This document shows, piece by piece, positions 41,117 through 53,151 of a stretch of DNA of 64,000 bases. The stretch comes from Cherax quadricarinatus. Lineage: Eukaryota; Arthropoda; Malacostraca; Decapoda; Parastacidae. The translations under genes were made by a program, and so were the position numbers. The notes below the pieces were generated by a model. It made no database searches. It was not told the origin of the DNA and saw only the letters and a program-made list of their open reading frames with translations. The DNA is taken from NCBI RefSeq assembly GCF_038502225.1, contig NW_027196397.1, positions 29,377-93,376 of the forward strand. Reading direction: 5' to 3'. Each line of letters begins with the position of its first letter. Position 1 is the stretch's first letter.

Positions 41117-41464
41117 GTTGTTGAATTAGACACATGTGCAACTCTTGGGTATCTTTATTGAGGAAACGTTTCGACACACAGTGGCTTCATCAGTCCATAC
41201 AAAGGAGAAACTGGAAGAACAGGAGGAGAATGAGGTAATCAGTCCCTCAGCCTTGAGTATTCTATTCAAGATTGATGGACTGACCACATCGACTCAAGGC
41301 TGAGGGACTGATTACCTCATTCTCCTCCTGTTCTTCAAGTTTCTCCTTTGTATGGACTGATGAAGCCACTGTGTGGCGAAACGTTTCCTCAATAAAGATA
41401 CCCAAGAGTTGCACATGAGTCTAATTCAACAACATGTCGGTTCTCTGAACCATTCATCTACAAC
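41117..41464 (+). mobile_element. Fold-back retroposon E1 with hammerhead-like core
   Basis: Inverted arms of 142 bases (41117-41258 and 41292-41433) are nearly identical. Only the right arm continues into a 31-base tail with a hairpin (GGTTC-TCT-GAACC, 41439-41451). A 9-base target duplication, AATGTCTAT, lies at 41108-41116 and 41465-41473; anchor copy D has no insertion of this element at the matching place. Within each arm is CTGATGA, a GCCAC-TGT-GTGGC hairpin and GAAAC (right arm 41357-41382; left arm in inverse at about 41168-41193 with one stem change), followed by AATAAAG (41391-41397). It has no protein-coding capacity. Confidence 0.85.
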
Positions 41465-41571
41465 AATGTCTATATTGCATCTTAGATGTTTACTGTCTTG
41501 ATGGATCAACTTACTGAACACCACCTGACACGGAGGTATAAATGGACTTCAAAGCCTTCATTAACCAGGAA

Positions 41572-41852
41572 GGAAATATAAACACATATGCAGTATAATG
41601 TGATCCTTTATTGACTACCCAAGATTTTAGACTCTATAACCCCACTCGGTACATCATCAGATGCAGCATTCTCCACCTGACCTCAGCACTCTGAACCTGA
41701 CTATAAATACTCGCGTTCCTTCCACCCCAGGTAGTTCTGTTTGTGACTTGAAAAAGCCCACTGTGTGGGCGAAACGTAGTCAATAAAGGATCACATTATA
41801 CTGCATATGTGTTTATATTTCCATTGTGTCGGTATTTTATACCATTTATTTC
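41572..41852 (+). mobile_element. Fold-back retroposon E2, relative of E1
   Basis: Perfect 47-base inverted arms (41572-41618 and 41776-41822), then a 30-base tail with a hairpin GGTAT-TTT-ATACC (41831-41843). A perfect 13-base target duplication, CATTAACCAGGAA, lies at 41559-41571 and 41853-41865; copies A, B and D of the anchor have this site uninterrupted. It shares with E1 a hairpin before GAAAC (GCCCAC-TGT-GTGGGC, 41756-41770; GAAAC 41771-41775), then GTC and AATAAAGG, and the tail frame GTCGGT...ACCATT. Where E1 has CTGATGA, E2 has a degenerate CTTGAAA. Confidence 0.87.
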
Positions 41853-41958
41853 CATTAACCAGGAAGATTGGCAGTCTGGCTGTGAGGTCCATCGCTGGTG
41901 TCGTCAAGTTCATCACATCTCAAATACTTCTGCATACTTCCTTTTTTATTGTAAGAAA

Positions 41959-42084
41959 CTGATGATAACCGCACTGCTGATGATAACCGCACTGCTGATG
42001 ATAACCGCACTGCTGATGATAACCGCACTGCTGATGATAACCGCACTGCTGATGATAACCGCACTGCTGATGATAACCGCACTG
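41959..42084. repeat. 18-bp tandem repeat, 7 copies
   Basis: Seven exact copies of CTGATGATAACCGCACTG inside anchor copy C. The other anchor copies have one diverged equivalent, so this is a recent local expansion. Confidence 0.97.
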
Positions 42085-42240
42085 CTGACGAGAATTGTTG
42101 CCTCCCTTATGTACTGTTATATATTTTATAATAAAATATTGCAGATGGTAAAGAGAAAGAATGACTTATTGAGTCAGTAAAGCAATGGATTCAGCTTTTA
42201 CTGTTGCTGCTGTCATGGTTCAGTAAACTGTGAATGATAG

Positions 42241-42440
42241 TCATTGTATTCTTCCAACAGTGGTTCATTATACTCGTTCATCTCACAGCATCATCTGTTG
42301 TTCATCATATACCTTCACCTGTCGTTCACCAAACACCCTCACTTCTTGTTTATCATACACAGTTATCTGTCGTTTATCTTACACCTTTATCTGTAGTTCA
42401 TCATTCACATTCACCTGTTGTTTATCATACTCGTTGTTTA
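42241..42440 (+). repeat. Degenerate left edge of the 24-bp array
   Basis: Imperfect 24-base units (TTCATCATATACCTTCACC, TTTATCTTACACCTTTATC and similar) show high divergence, in contrast to the near-uniform interior. Diverged borders around a uniform core are expected from unequal crossing-over. Confidence 0.85.
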
Positions 42441-45400
42441 CCACACGTCTTCACCTGTCGTTCATTACACACCTTCACCTGTCGTTCATTACACACCTTC
42501 ACCTGTTGTTCATTACACACCTTCACCTGTCGTTCATTACACACCTTCACCTGTCGTTCATTACACACCTTCACCTGTTGTTCATTACACACCTTCACCT
42601 GTCGTTCATTACACACCTTCACCTGTCGTTCATTACACACCTTCACCTGTCGTTCATTACACACCTTCACCTGTTGTTCATTACACACCTTCACCTGTCG
42701 TTCATTACACACCTTCACCTGTCGTTCATTACACACCTTCACCTGTTGTTCATTACACACCTTCACCTGTCGTTCATTACACACCTTCACCTGTCGTTCA
42801 TTACACACCTTCACCTGTCGTTCATTACACACCTTCACCTGTCGTTCATTACACACCTTCACCTGTCGTTCATTACACACCTTCACCTGTTGTTCATTAC
42901 ACACCTTCACCTGTCGTTCATTACACACCTTCACCTGTCGTTCATTACACACCTTCACCTGTCGTTCATTACACACCTTCACCTGTCGTTCATTACACAC
43001 CTTCACCTGTTGTTCATTACACACCTTCACCTGTCGTTCATTACACACCTTCACCTGTCGTTCATTACACACCTTCACCTGTCGTTCATTACACACCTTC
43101 ACCTGTCGTTCATTACACACCTTCACCTGTCGTTCATTACACACCTTCACCTGTCGTTCATTACACACCTTCACCTGTCGTTCATTACACACCTTCACCT
43201 GTCGTTCATTACACACCTTCACCTGTCGTTCATTACACACCTTCACCTGTCGTTCATTACACACCTTCACCTGTCGTTCATTACACACCTTCACCTGTCG
43301 TTCATTACACACCTTCACCTGTCGTTCATTACACACCTTCACCTGTCGTTCATTACACACCTTCACCTGTCGTTCATTACACACCTTCACCTGTCGTTCA
43401 TTACACACCTTCACCTGTCGTTCATTACACACCTTCACCTGTCGTTCATTACACACCTTCACCTGTCACCGTTCATTACACACCTTCACCTGTCGTTCAT
43501 TACACACCTTCACCTGTCGTTCATTACACACCTTCACCTGTCGTTCATTACACACCTTCACCTGTCGTTCATTACACACCTTCACCTGTCGTTCATTACA
43601 CACCTTCACCTGTCGTTCATTACACACCTTCACCTGTCGTTCATTACACACCTTCACCTGTCGTTCATTACACACCTTCACCTGTCGTTCATTACACACC
43701 TTCACCTGTCGTTCATTACACACCTTCACCTGTCGTTCATTACACACCTTCACCTGTCGTTCATTACACACCTTCACCTGTCGTTCATTACACACCTTCA
43801 CCTGTCGTTCATTACACACCTTCACCTGTCGTTCATTACACACCTTCACCTGTCGTTCATTACACACCTTCACCTGTCGTTCATTACACACCTTCACCTG
43901 TCGTTCATTACACACCTTCACCTGTCGTTCATTACACACCTTCACCTGTCGTTCATTACACACCTTCACCTGTCGTTCATTACACACCTTCACCTGTCGT
44001 TCATTACACACCTTCACCTGTCGTTCATTACACACCTTCACCTGTTGTTCATTACACACCTTCACCTGTTGTTCATTACACACCTTCACCTGTTGTTCAT
44101 TACACACCTTCACCTGTCGTTCATTACACACCTTCACCTGTCGTTCATTACACACCTTCACCTGTTGTTCATTACACACCTTCACCTGTCGTTCATTACA
44201 CACCTTCACCTGTCGTTCATTACACACCTTCACCTGTCGTTCATTACACACCTTCACCTGTCGTTCATTACACACCTTCACCTGTCGTTCATTACACACC
44301 TTCACCTGTCGTTCATTACACACCTTCACCTGTCGTTCATTACACACCTTCACCTGTCGTTCATTACACACCTTCACCTGTCGTTCATTACACACCTTCA
44401 CCTGTCGTTCATTACACACCTTCACCTGTCGTTCATTACACACCTTCACCTGTCGTTCATTACACACCTTCACCTGTCGTTCATTACACACCTTCACCTG
44501 TTGTTCATTACACACCTTCACCTGTCGTTCATTACACACCTTCACCTGTCGTTCATTACACACCTTCACCTGTCGTTCATTACACACCTTCACCTGTTGT
44601 TCATTACACACCTTCACCTGTCGTTCATTACACACCTTCACCTGTTGTTCATTACACACCTTCACCTGTCGTTCATTACACACCTTCACCTGTCGTTCAT
44701 TACACACCTTCACCTGTCGTTCATTACACACCTTCACCTGTCGTTCATTACACACCTTCACCTGTCGTTCATTACACACCTTCACCTGTCGTTCATTACA
44801 CACCTTCACCTGTCGTTCATTACACACCTTCACCTGTCGTTCATTACACACCTTCACCTGTCGTTCATTACACACCTTCACCTGTCGTTCATTACACACC
44901 TTCACCTGTCGTTCATTACACACCTTCACCTGTCGTTCATTACACACCTTCACCTGTCGTTCATTACACACCTTCACCTGTCGTTCATTACACACCTTCA
45001 CCTGTCGTTCATTACACACCTTCACCTGTCGTTCATTACACACCTTCACCTGTCGTTCATTACACACCTTCACCTGTTGTTCATTACACACCTTCACCTG
45101 TCGTTCATTACACACCTTCACCTGTCGTTCATTACACACCTTCACCTGTCGTTCATTACACACCTTCACCTGTCGTTCATTACACACCTTCACCTGTCGT
45201 TCATTACACACCTTCACCTGTCGTTCATTACACACCTTCACCTGTCGTTCATTACACACCTTCACCTGTCGTTCATTACACACCTTCACCTGTCGTTCAT
45301 TACACACCTTCACCTGTCGTTCATTACACACCTTCACCTGTCGTTCATTACACACCTTCACCTGTCGTTCATTACACACCTTCACCTGTCGTTCATTACA

Positions 45401-48400
45401 CACCTTCACCTGTCGTTCATTACACACCTTCACCTGTCGTTCATTACACACCTTCACCTGTCGTTCATTACACACCTTCACCTGTCGTTCATTACACACC
45501 TTCACCTGTCGTTCATTACACACCTTCACCTGTCGTTCATTACACACCTTCACCTGTCGTTCATTACACACCTTCACCTGTCGTTCATTACACACCTTCA
45601 CCTGTCGTTCATTACACACCTTCACCTGTCGTTCATTACACACCTTCACCTGTCGTTCATTACACACCTTCACCTGTCGTTCATTACACACCTTCACCTG
45701 TCGTTCATTACACACCTTCACCTGTCGTTCATTACACACCTTCACCTGTCGTTCATTACACACCTTCACCTGTCGTTCATTACACACCTTCACCTGTCGT
45801 TCATTACACACCTTCACCTGTCGTTCATTACACACCTTCACCTGTCGTTCATTACACACCTTCACCTGTCGTTCATTACACACCTTCACCTGTCGTTCAT
45901 TACACACCTTCACCTGTCGTTCATTACACACCTTCACCTGTCGTTCATTACACACCTTCACCTGTCGTTCATTACACACCTTCACCTGTCGTTCATTACA
46001 CACCTTCACCTGTCGTTCATTACACACCTTCACCTGTCGTTCATTACACACCTTCACCTGTCGTTCATTACACACCTTCACCTGTCGTTCATTACACACC
46101 TTCACCTGTCGTTCATTACACACCTTCACCTGTCGTTCATTACACACCTTCACCTGTCGTTCATTACACACCTTCACCTGTCGTTCATTACACACCTTCA
46201 CCTGTCGTTCATTACACACCTTCACCTGTCGTTCATTACACACCTTCACCTGTCGTTCATTACACACCTTCACCTGTCGTTCATTACACACCTTCACCTG
46301 TCGTTCATTACACACCTTCACCTGTTGTTCATTACACACCTTCACCTGTCGTTCATTACACACCTTCACCTGTTGTTCATTACACACCTTTACACACCTT
46401 CACCTGTCGTTCATTACACACCTTCACCTGTCGTTCATTACACACCTTCACCTGTCGTTCATTACACACCTTCACCTGTCGTTCATTACACACCTTCACC
46501 TGTTGTTCATTACACACCTTCACCTGTCGTTCATTACACACCTTCACCTGTTGTTCATTACACACCTTCACCTGTGTTCATTACACACCTTCACCGTTCA
46601 TTACACACCTTCACCTGTCGTTCATTACACACACCTTCACCTGTCGTTCATAACACACCTTCACCTCGGGTTCATTACACACCTTCACCTGTCGTTCATT
46701 ACACACCTTCACCTGTCGTTCATTACACACCTTCACCTGTAGTTCATTACACACCTTCACCTGTCGTTCATTACACACCTTCACCGTTCATTACACACCT
46801 TCACCTGTCGTTCATTACACACCTTCACCTGTCGTTCATTACACACCTTCACCTGTGTTCATTACACACCTTCACCTGTCGTTCATTACACACCTTCACC
46901 TGTTGTTCATTACACACCTTCACCTGTCGTTCATTACACACCTTCACCTGTTGTTCATTACACACCTTCACCTGTCGTTCATTACACACCTTCACCTGTT
47001 GTTCATTACACACCTTCACCTGTCGTTCATTTCATTACACACCTTCACCTGTTGTTCATTACACACCTTCACCTGTCGTTCATTACACACCTTCACCTGT
47101 TGTTCATTACACACCTTCACCTGTCGTTCATTACACACCTTCACCTGTTGTTCATTACACACCTTCACCTGTCGTTCATTACACACCTTCACCTGTCGTT
47201 CATTACACACCTTCACCTGTCGTTCATTACACACCTTCACCTGTCGTTCATTACACACCTTCACCTGTCGTTCATTACACACCTTCACCTGGCGTTCAGT
47301 ACACACCTTCACCGTTCATTACACACCTTCACCTGTCGTTCATTACACACCTTCACCTGTCGTTCATTACACACCTTCACCTGTCGTTCATTACACACCT
47401 TCACCTGTTGTTCATTACACACCTTCACCTGTCGTTCATTACACACCTTCACCTGTCGTTCATTACACACCTTCACCTGTCGTTCATTACACACCTTCAC
47501 CTGTCGTTCATTACACACCTTCACCTGTCGTTCATTACACACCTTCACCCCTCGTTCATTACACACCTTCACCTGTCGTTCATTACACACCTTCACCTGT
47601 CGTTCATTACACACCTTCACCTGTCGTTCATTACACACCTTCACCTGTCGTTCATTACACACCTTCACCTGTCGTTCATTACACACCTTCACCTGTCACC
47701 GTTCATTACACACCTTCACCTGTCGTTCATTAGTCACCTTCACCTGTCGTTCATTACTCACCTTCACCTGTTGTTCATTACACACCTTCACCTGTCGTTC
47801 ATTACACACCTTCACCTGTCGTTCATTACACACCTTCACCTGTCGTTCATTACACACCTTCACCTGTCGTTCATTACACACCTTCACCTGTCGTTCATTA
47901 CACACCTTCACCTGTCGTTCATTACACACCTTCACCTGTCGTTCATTACACACCTTCACCTGTCGTTCATTACACACCTTCACCTGTCGTTCATTACACA
48001 CCTTCACCTGTCGTTCATTACACACCTTCACCTGTCGTTCATTACACACCTTCACCTGTCGTTCATTACACACCTTCACCTGTTGTTCATTACACACCTT
48101 CACCTGTCGTTCATTACACACCTTCACCTGTCGTTCATTACACACCTTCACCTGTCGTTCATTACACACCTTCACCTGTCGTTCATTACACACCTTCACC
48201 TGTCGTTCATTACACACCTTCACCTGTCGTTCATTACACACCTTCACCTGTCGTTCATTACACACCTTCACCTGTCGTTCATTACACACCTTCACCTGTC
48301 GTTCATTACACACCTTCACCTGTCGTTCATTACACACCTTCACCTGTCGTTCATTACACACCTTCACCTGTCGTTCATTACACACCTTCACCTGTCGTTC

Positions 48401-50800
48401 ATTACACACCTTCACCTGTAGTTCATTACACACCTTCACCTGTGTTCATTACACACCTTCACCTTGTTCATTACACACCTTCACCTGTCGTTCATTACAC
48501 ACCTTCACCTGTCGTTCATTACACACCTTCACCTGTCGTTCATTACACACCTTCACCTGTCGTTCATTACACACCTTCACCTGTCGTTCATTACACACCT
48601 TCACCTGTTGTTCATTACACACCTTCACCTGTCGTTCATTACACACCTTCACCTGTTGTTCATTACACACCTTCACCTGTCGTTCATCATAAACATTCTC
48701 CTGTTGTTTATTACACACCTTCACCTGTCGTTCATTACACACCTTCACCTGTCGTTCATTACACACCTTCACCTGTCGTTCATTACACACCTTCACCTGT
48801 TGTTCATTACACACCTTCACCTGTCGTTCATTACACACCTTCACCTGTCGTTCATTACACACCTTCACCTGTCGTTCATTACACACCTTCACCTGTCGTT
48901 CATTACACACCTTCACCTGTTGTTCATTACACACCTTCACCTGTCGTTCATTACACACCTTCACCTGTTGTTCATTACACACCTTCACCTGTCGTTCATT
49001 ACACACCTTCACCTGTTGTTCATTACACACCTTCACCTGTCGTTCATTACACACCTTCACCTGTTGTTCATTACACACCTTCACCTGTCGTTCATTACAC
49101 ACCTTCACCTGTTGTTCATTACACACCTTCACCTGTCGTTCATTACACACCTTCACCTGTTGTTCATTACACACCTTCACCTGTCGTTCATTACACACCT
49201 TCACCTGTTGTTCATTACACACCTTCACCTGTCGTTCATTACACACCTTCACCTGTTGTTCATTACACACCTTCACCTGTCGTTCATTACACACCTTCAC
49301 CTGTTGTTCATTACACACCTTCACCTGTCGTTCATTACACACCTTCACCTGTCGTTCATTACACACCTTCACCTGTCGTTCATTACACACCTTCACCTGT
49401 CGTTCATTGCACACCTTCACCTGTTGTTCATTACACACCTTCACCTGTCGTTCATTACACAACTTCACCTGTCGTTCATTACACTCCTTCACCTGTCGTT
49501 CATTACACACCTTCACCTGTCGTTCATTACACACCTTCACCTGTCGTTCATTACACACCTTCACCTGTTGTTCACACCTTCACCTGGCGTTCATTACACA
49601 CCTTCACCTGTCGTTCATTACACACCTTCACCTGTCGTTCATTACACACCTTCACCTGTCGTTCATTACACACCTTCACCTGTCGTTCATTACACACCTT
49701 CACCTGTCGTTCATTACACACCTTCACCTGTCGTTCATTACACACCTTCACCTGTCGTTCATTACACACCTTCACCTGTCGTTCATTACACACCTTCACC
49801 TGTCGTTCATTACACACCTTCACCTGTCGTTCATTACACTCCTTCACCTGTCGTTCATTACACACCTTCACCTGTCGTTCATTACACACCTTCACCTGTC
49901 GTTCATTACACACCTTCACCTGTCGTTCATTACACACCTTCACCTGTCGTTCATTACACACCTTCACCTGTCGTTCATTACACACCTTCACCTGTCGTTC
50001 ATTACACACCTTCACCTGTCGTTCATTACACACCTTCACCTGTCGTTCATTACACACCTTCACCTGTCGTTCATTACACACCTTCACCTGTCGTTCATTA
50101 CACACCTTCACCTGTCGTTCATTACACACCTTCACCTGTCGTTCATTACACACCTTCACCTGTCGTTCATTACACACCTTCACCTGTCGTTCATTACACA
50201 CCTTCACCTGTCGTTCATTACACACCTTCACCTGTTGTTCATTACACACCTTCACCTGTCGTTCATTACACAACTTCACCTGTCGTTCATTACACTCCTT
50301 CACCTGTCGTTCATTACACACCTTCACCTGTCGTTCATTACACACCTTCACCTGTCGTTCATTACACACCTTCACCTGTCGTTCATTACACACCTTCACC
50401 TGTCGTTCATTACACACCTTCACCTGTCGTTCATTACACACCTTCACCTGTCGTTCATTACACACCTTCACCTGTCGTTCATTACACACCTTCACCTGTC
50501 GTTCATTACACACCTTCACCTGTCGTTCATTACACACCTTCACCTGTCGTTCATTACACACCTTCACCTGTCGTTCATTACACACCTTCACCTGTCGTTC
50601 ATTACACACCTTCACCTGTCGTTCATTACACACCTTCACCTGTCGTTCATTACACACCTTCACCTGTCGTTCATTACACACCTTCACCTGTCGTTCATTA
50701 CACACCTTCACCTGTCGTTCATTACACACCTTCACCTGTCGTTCATTACACACCTTCACCTGTTGTTCATCATAAACATTCTCCTGTTGTTTGTATGACA
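42441..50800 (+). repeat. 24-bp minisatellite array (about 350 copies)
   Basis: Unit core CACCTGTCGTTCATTACAC, period 24. The main variant is TGTTGTTC for TGTCGTTC; the two alternate as a 48-base dimer around 48900-49330 and occur singly elsewhere. Short deletions break phase at about 43468, 46388, 46573-46640, 46790, 47036, 47312, 47697, 48440-48470 and 49573. ORFs of up to 2063 codons on the plus strand and 973 on the minus strand exist because the unit is divisible by three and stop-free in five of the frames shown; there is no sign of coding selection. Confidence 0.98.
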
Positions 50801-50846
50801 CCTTCATTTGTAGTTTCTTTTACACCTTCACATCCTTAACAGTTGT
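50801..50846. other. Transition between 24-bp and 35-bp arrays
   Basis: Diverged 24-base-like units (TTGTAGTTTCTTTTACACC, CTTCACATCCTTAACAG). The same transition recurs at about 51977-52020, where the 35-base unit that follows is single-copy. Confidence 0.7.
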
Positions 50847-51690
50847 TCACTTTATATCATAACAAGTAGTTCATTATACATCTACTTTATATCATAACAA
50901 GTAGTTCATTATACATCTACTTTATATCATAACAAGTAGTTCATTATACATCTACTTTATATCATAACAAGTAGTTCATTATACATCTACTTTATATCAT
51001 AACAAGTAGTTCATTATACATCTACTTTATATCATAACAAGTAGTTCATTATACATCTACTTTATATCATAACAAGTAGTTCATTATACATCTACTTTAT
51101 ATCATAACAAGTAGTTCATTATACATCTACTTTATATCATAACAAGTAGTTCATTATACATCTACTTTATATCATAACAAGTAGTTCATTATACATCTAC
51201 TTTATATCATAACAAGTAGTTCATTATACATCTACTTTATATCATAACAAGTAGTTCATTATACATCTACTTTATATCATAACAGGTAGTTCATTATACA
51301 TCTACTTTATATCATAACAAGTAGTTCATTATACATCTACTTTATATCATAACAAGTAGTTCATTATACATCTACTTTATATCATAACAAGTAGTTCATT
51401 ATACATCTACTTTATATCATAACAAGTAGTTCATTATACATCTACTTTATATCATAACAAGTAGTTCATTATACATCTACTTTATATCATAACAAGTAGT
51501 TCATTATACATCTACTTTATATCATAACAAGTAGTTCATTATACATCTACTTTATATCATAACAAGTAGTTCATTATACATCTACTTTATATCATAACAA
51601 GTAGTTCATTATACATCTACTTTATATCATAACAAGTAGTTCATTATACATCTACTTTATATCATAACAGGTAGTTCATTATTCATCTAA
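50847..51690 (+). repeat. 35-bp minisatellite array (24 copies)
   Basis: Unit contains ATCATAACAAGTAGTTCATT and ATACATCTAC, period 35. Copies are almost identical; two carry AACAGG for AACAAG. Such uniformity points to recent expansion. Confidence 0.97.
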
Positions 51691-52080
51691 TTTATATCAT
51701 AACCATCAACCTACACCCGTCGTTCATCATACACCTTGTCGTTCATCATAAACCTTCACCAGTCGTTTACCATCAACCTACACCCGTCGTTCATCATACA
51801 CCTTGTCGTTCATCATACACCGTTATCAGTCGTTCATCATTCACCTTCGCCTGTTCATCATACATTCTCACTTGTCGTTCATCACATACCTGTCGTTTAT
51901 AATACACCTCCACCTGCTTTTCATTATACACCTGATATTCATAATACACCTTGTATTGTTTATCTTACACCTTAATTTGTAGTTCCTCTTACACCTTCAC
52001 ATCTTTACCAGTTATTTACTTTACGTCTCAACAGGTAGTTCATTATACATCTATCATTATTTACATTCACATGTTATTCA
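51691..52080 (+). repeat. Degenerate right edge of the 24-bp repeat
   Basis: Loose 20-24 base units with CGTTCATCATACACC, decaying rightward. A 58-base block (51738-51795) partly repeats 51705-51740. The end repeats the transition sequence plus one 35-base unit (AACAGGTAGTTCATTATAC). Confidence 0.8.
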
Positions 52081-52081
52081 G

Positions 52082-52112
<31 letters not shown>

Positions 52113-52527
52113 GGGTTTGACAAGGTTAAGGATCCCTAGCTTTATTGACAAGCTATTTACAGGTTAAGGATTCCTAACTTTATTGGCAAGCTATTTACAG
52201 GTTAAGGATTCCTAACTTTATTGGCAAGCTAAGAGCTGTTACCTACATCAGCTCATTTGAAAGCATTTTTATTGTTATGAGACATACAAGTAGGGAACAG
52301 GATGAAGTTGGAGCCATCTGTGGGCCAGCATTTTCATTTGATCAACTGACTTTATCTCGTTGACATCATTATGCTGTACGAATGTGTTCCATACTCGAGT
52401 CATCCTGGGTATATATGATCTCAGATGGAGTGATGTTCTGGAGAAGGGTACAGCCAGAGTGAAGTTGCTGCTTTCTGCCCGTCTTGTGGCATAAAAGCTT
52501 GTTTCACGCTGTCCTCGAAGTGGATCA
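52082..52527 (-). mobile_element. 5'-truncated LINE 3' end, copy 3, with target duplication
   Basis: Poly(A) tail (T 52082-52107), 3' UTR and the start of the C-terminal coding segment, same family as 39383-39875; the repeated TTTACAGGTTAAGGATTCC block is present one extra time here. A 9-base duplication GTTATTCAG at 52073-52081 and 52528-52536 marks a normal target-primed insertion. It sits in the decayed edge of the 24-bp array. Confidence 0.9.
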
Positions 52528-52536
52528 GTTATTCAG

Positions 52537-52834
52537 TTATTCAGTTTGCATCATCCACTTTTGTTCTCTTTACACTTTCCATTATTTATTACGCAGTTAT
52601 TCTTGGCAGCCACAGATGTCTCGCAATAATGGGTCGGATCAAGCTGACTATTGTTATACATTATATGTTAAAAGGTGAGGAAAATCATAAAGAAGAAACA
52701 GGAACAACTAGTGTGTCAAAATGACTGATGAAAAGAATTGAAGTAAAAACTTCTAGATAAGTAAATAATGAATTAGATAACCGAGGTAGAGATAGATAGT
52801 TGAGATAGCTTTGTTAACCCCGCTAGACAGTTAC
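52537..52834. other. AT-rich sequence, upstream part of anchor copy D
   Basis: No ORF of note. The last 110 bases resemble 40990-41107 (anchor copy C upstream). Ends with the target site of the following element. Confidence 0.5.
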
Positions 52835-52845
52835 ATTCCAGTGAT

Positions 52846-53140
52846 GACTCACGAAATCGTAATGACATGATTGCAAACAAACCATACCACGGGCGGGATT
52901 TGAACCCGCGGTCAGAGAGTCTCAAAACTCCAGACCGTGGCGTTAGCCACTGGACCAGCTAGCCACAATAAGATTCGTCCAAGTAGGTATATTTCTACAC
53001 CATAGGAAGGTTAGCATAGGCACCACTGTGACCACAAATGCAAGTTCTTATTGTGGCTAGCTGGTCCAGCGGCTAACGCGACGGTCTGGAGTTTTGAGAC
53101 TCTATGACCGCGGGTTCAAATCCCGCCCGTGGTATGGTTT
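52846..53140 (-). mobile_element. tRNA-derived fold-back retroposon T2
   Basis: Inverted 94-base arms (52879-52972 and 53047-53140) hold the same tRNA-related segment as T1 with intact A- and B-box-like motifs in both. Only the left arm carries the 33-base tail (52846-52878) with hairpin AATCGT/ATGATT (52855-52872). An 11-base target duplication, ATTCCAGTGAT, lies at 52835-52845 and 53141-53151. Fragment order and polarity match T1, so both derive from one founder structure or the same mechanism. Confidence 0.88.
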
Positions 53141-53151
53141 ATTCCAGTGAT

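Larger units (their letters stand above)
41480..42240. repeat. Dispersed anchor repeat, copy C (interrupted)
   Basis: Homologous to copies A, B and D. It is split by E2 at 41572-41852 and carries a local 18-bp expansion (41959-42084). Downstream it shares ATAAAATATTGCAGATGG (about 42130) and GTCATTGT with copy D (54826-54950). It leads directly into the degenerate edge of the 24-bp array. Confidence 0.75.

Noticed and set aside
42230..48421. Very long plus-strand ORFs (2063, 1502 and 1411 codons) and minus-strand ORFs up to 973 codons in the 24-bp array
   Set aside because: The unit is 24 bases and contains no stop in these frames, so several frames are open together. Indels simply move the reading from one repetitive peptide to another, and no frame shows synonymous bias.
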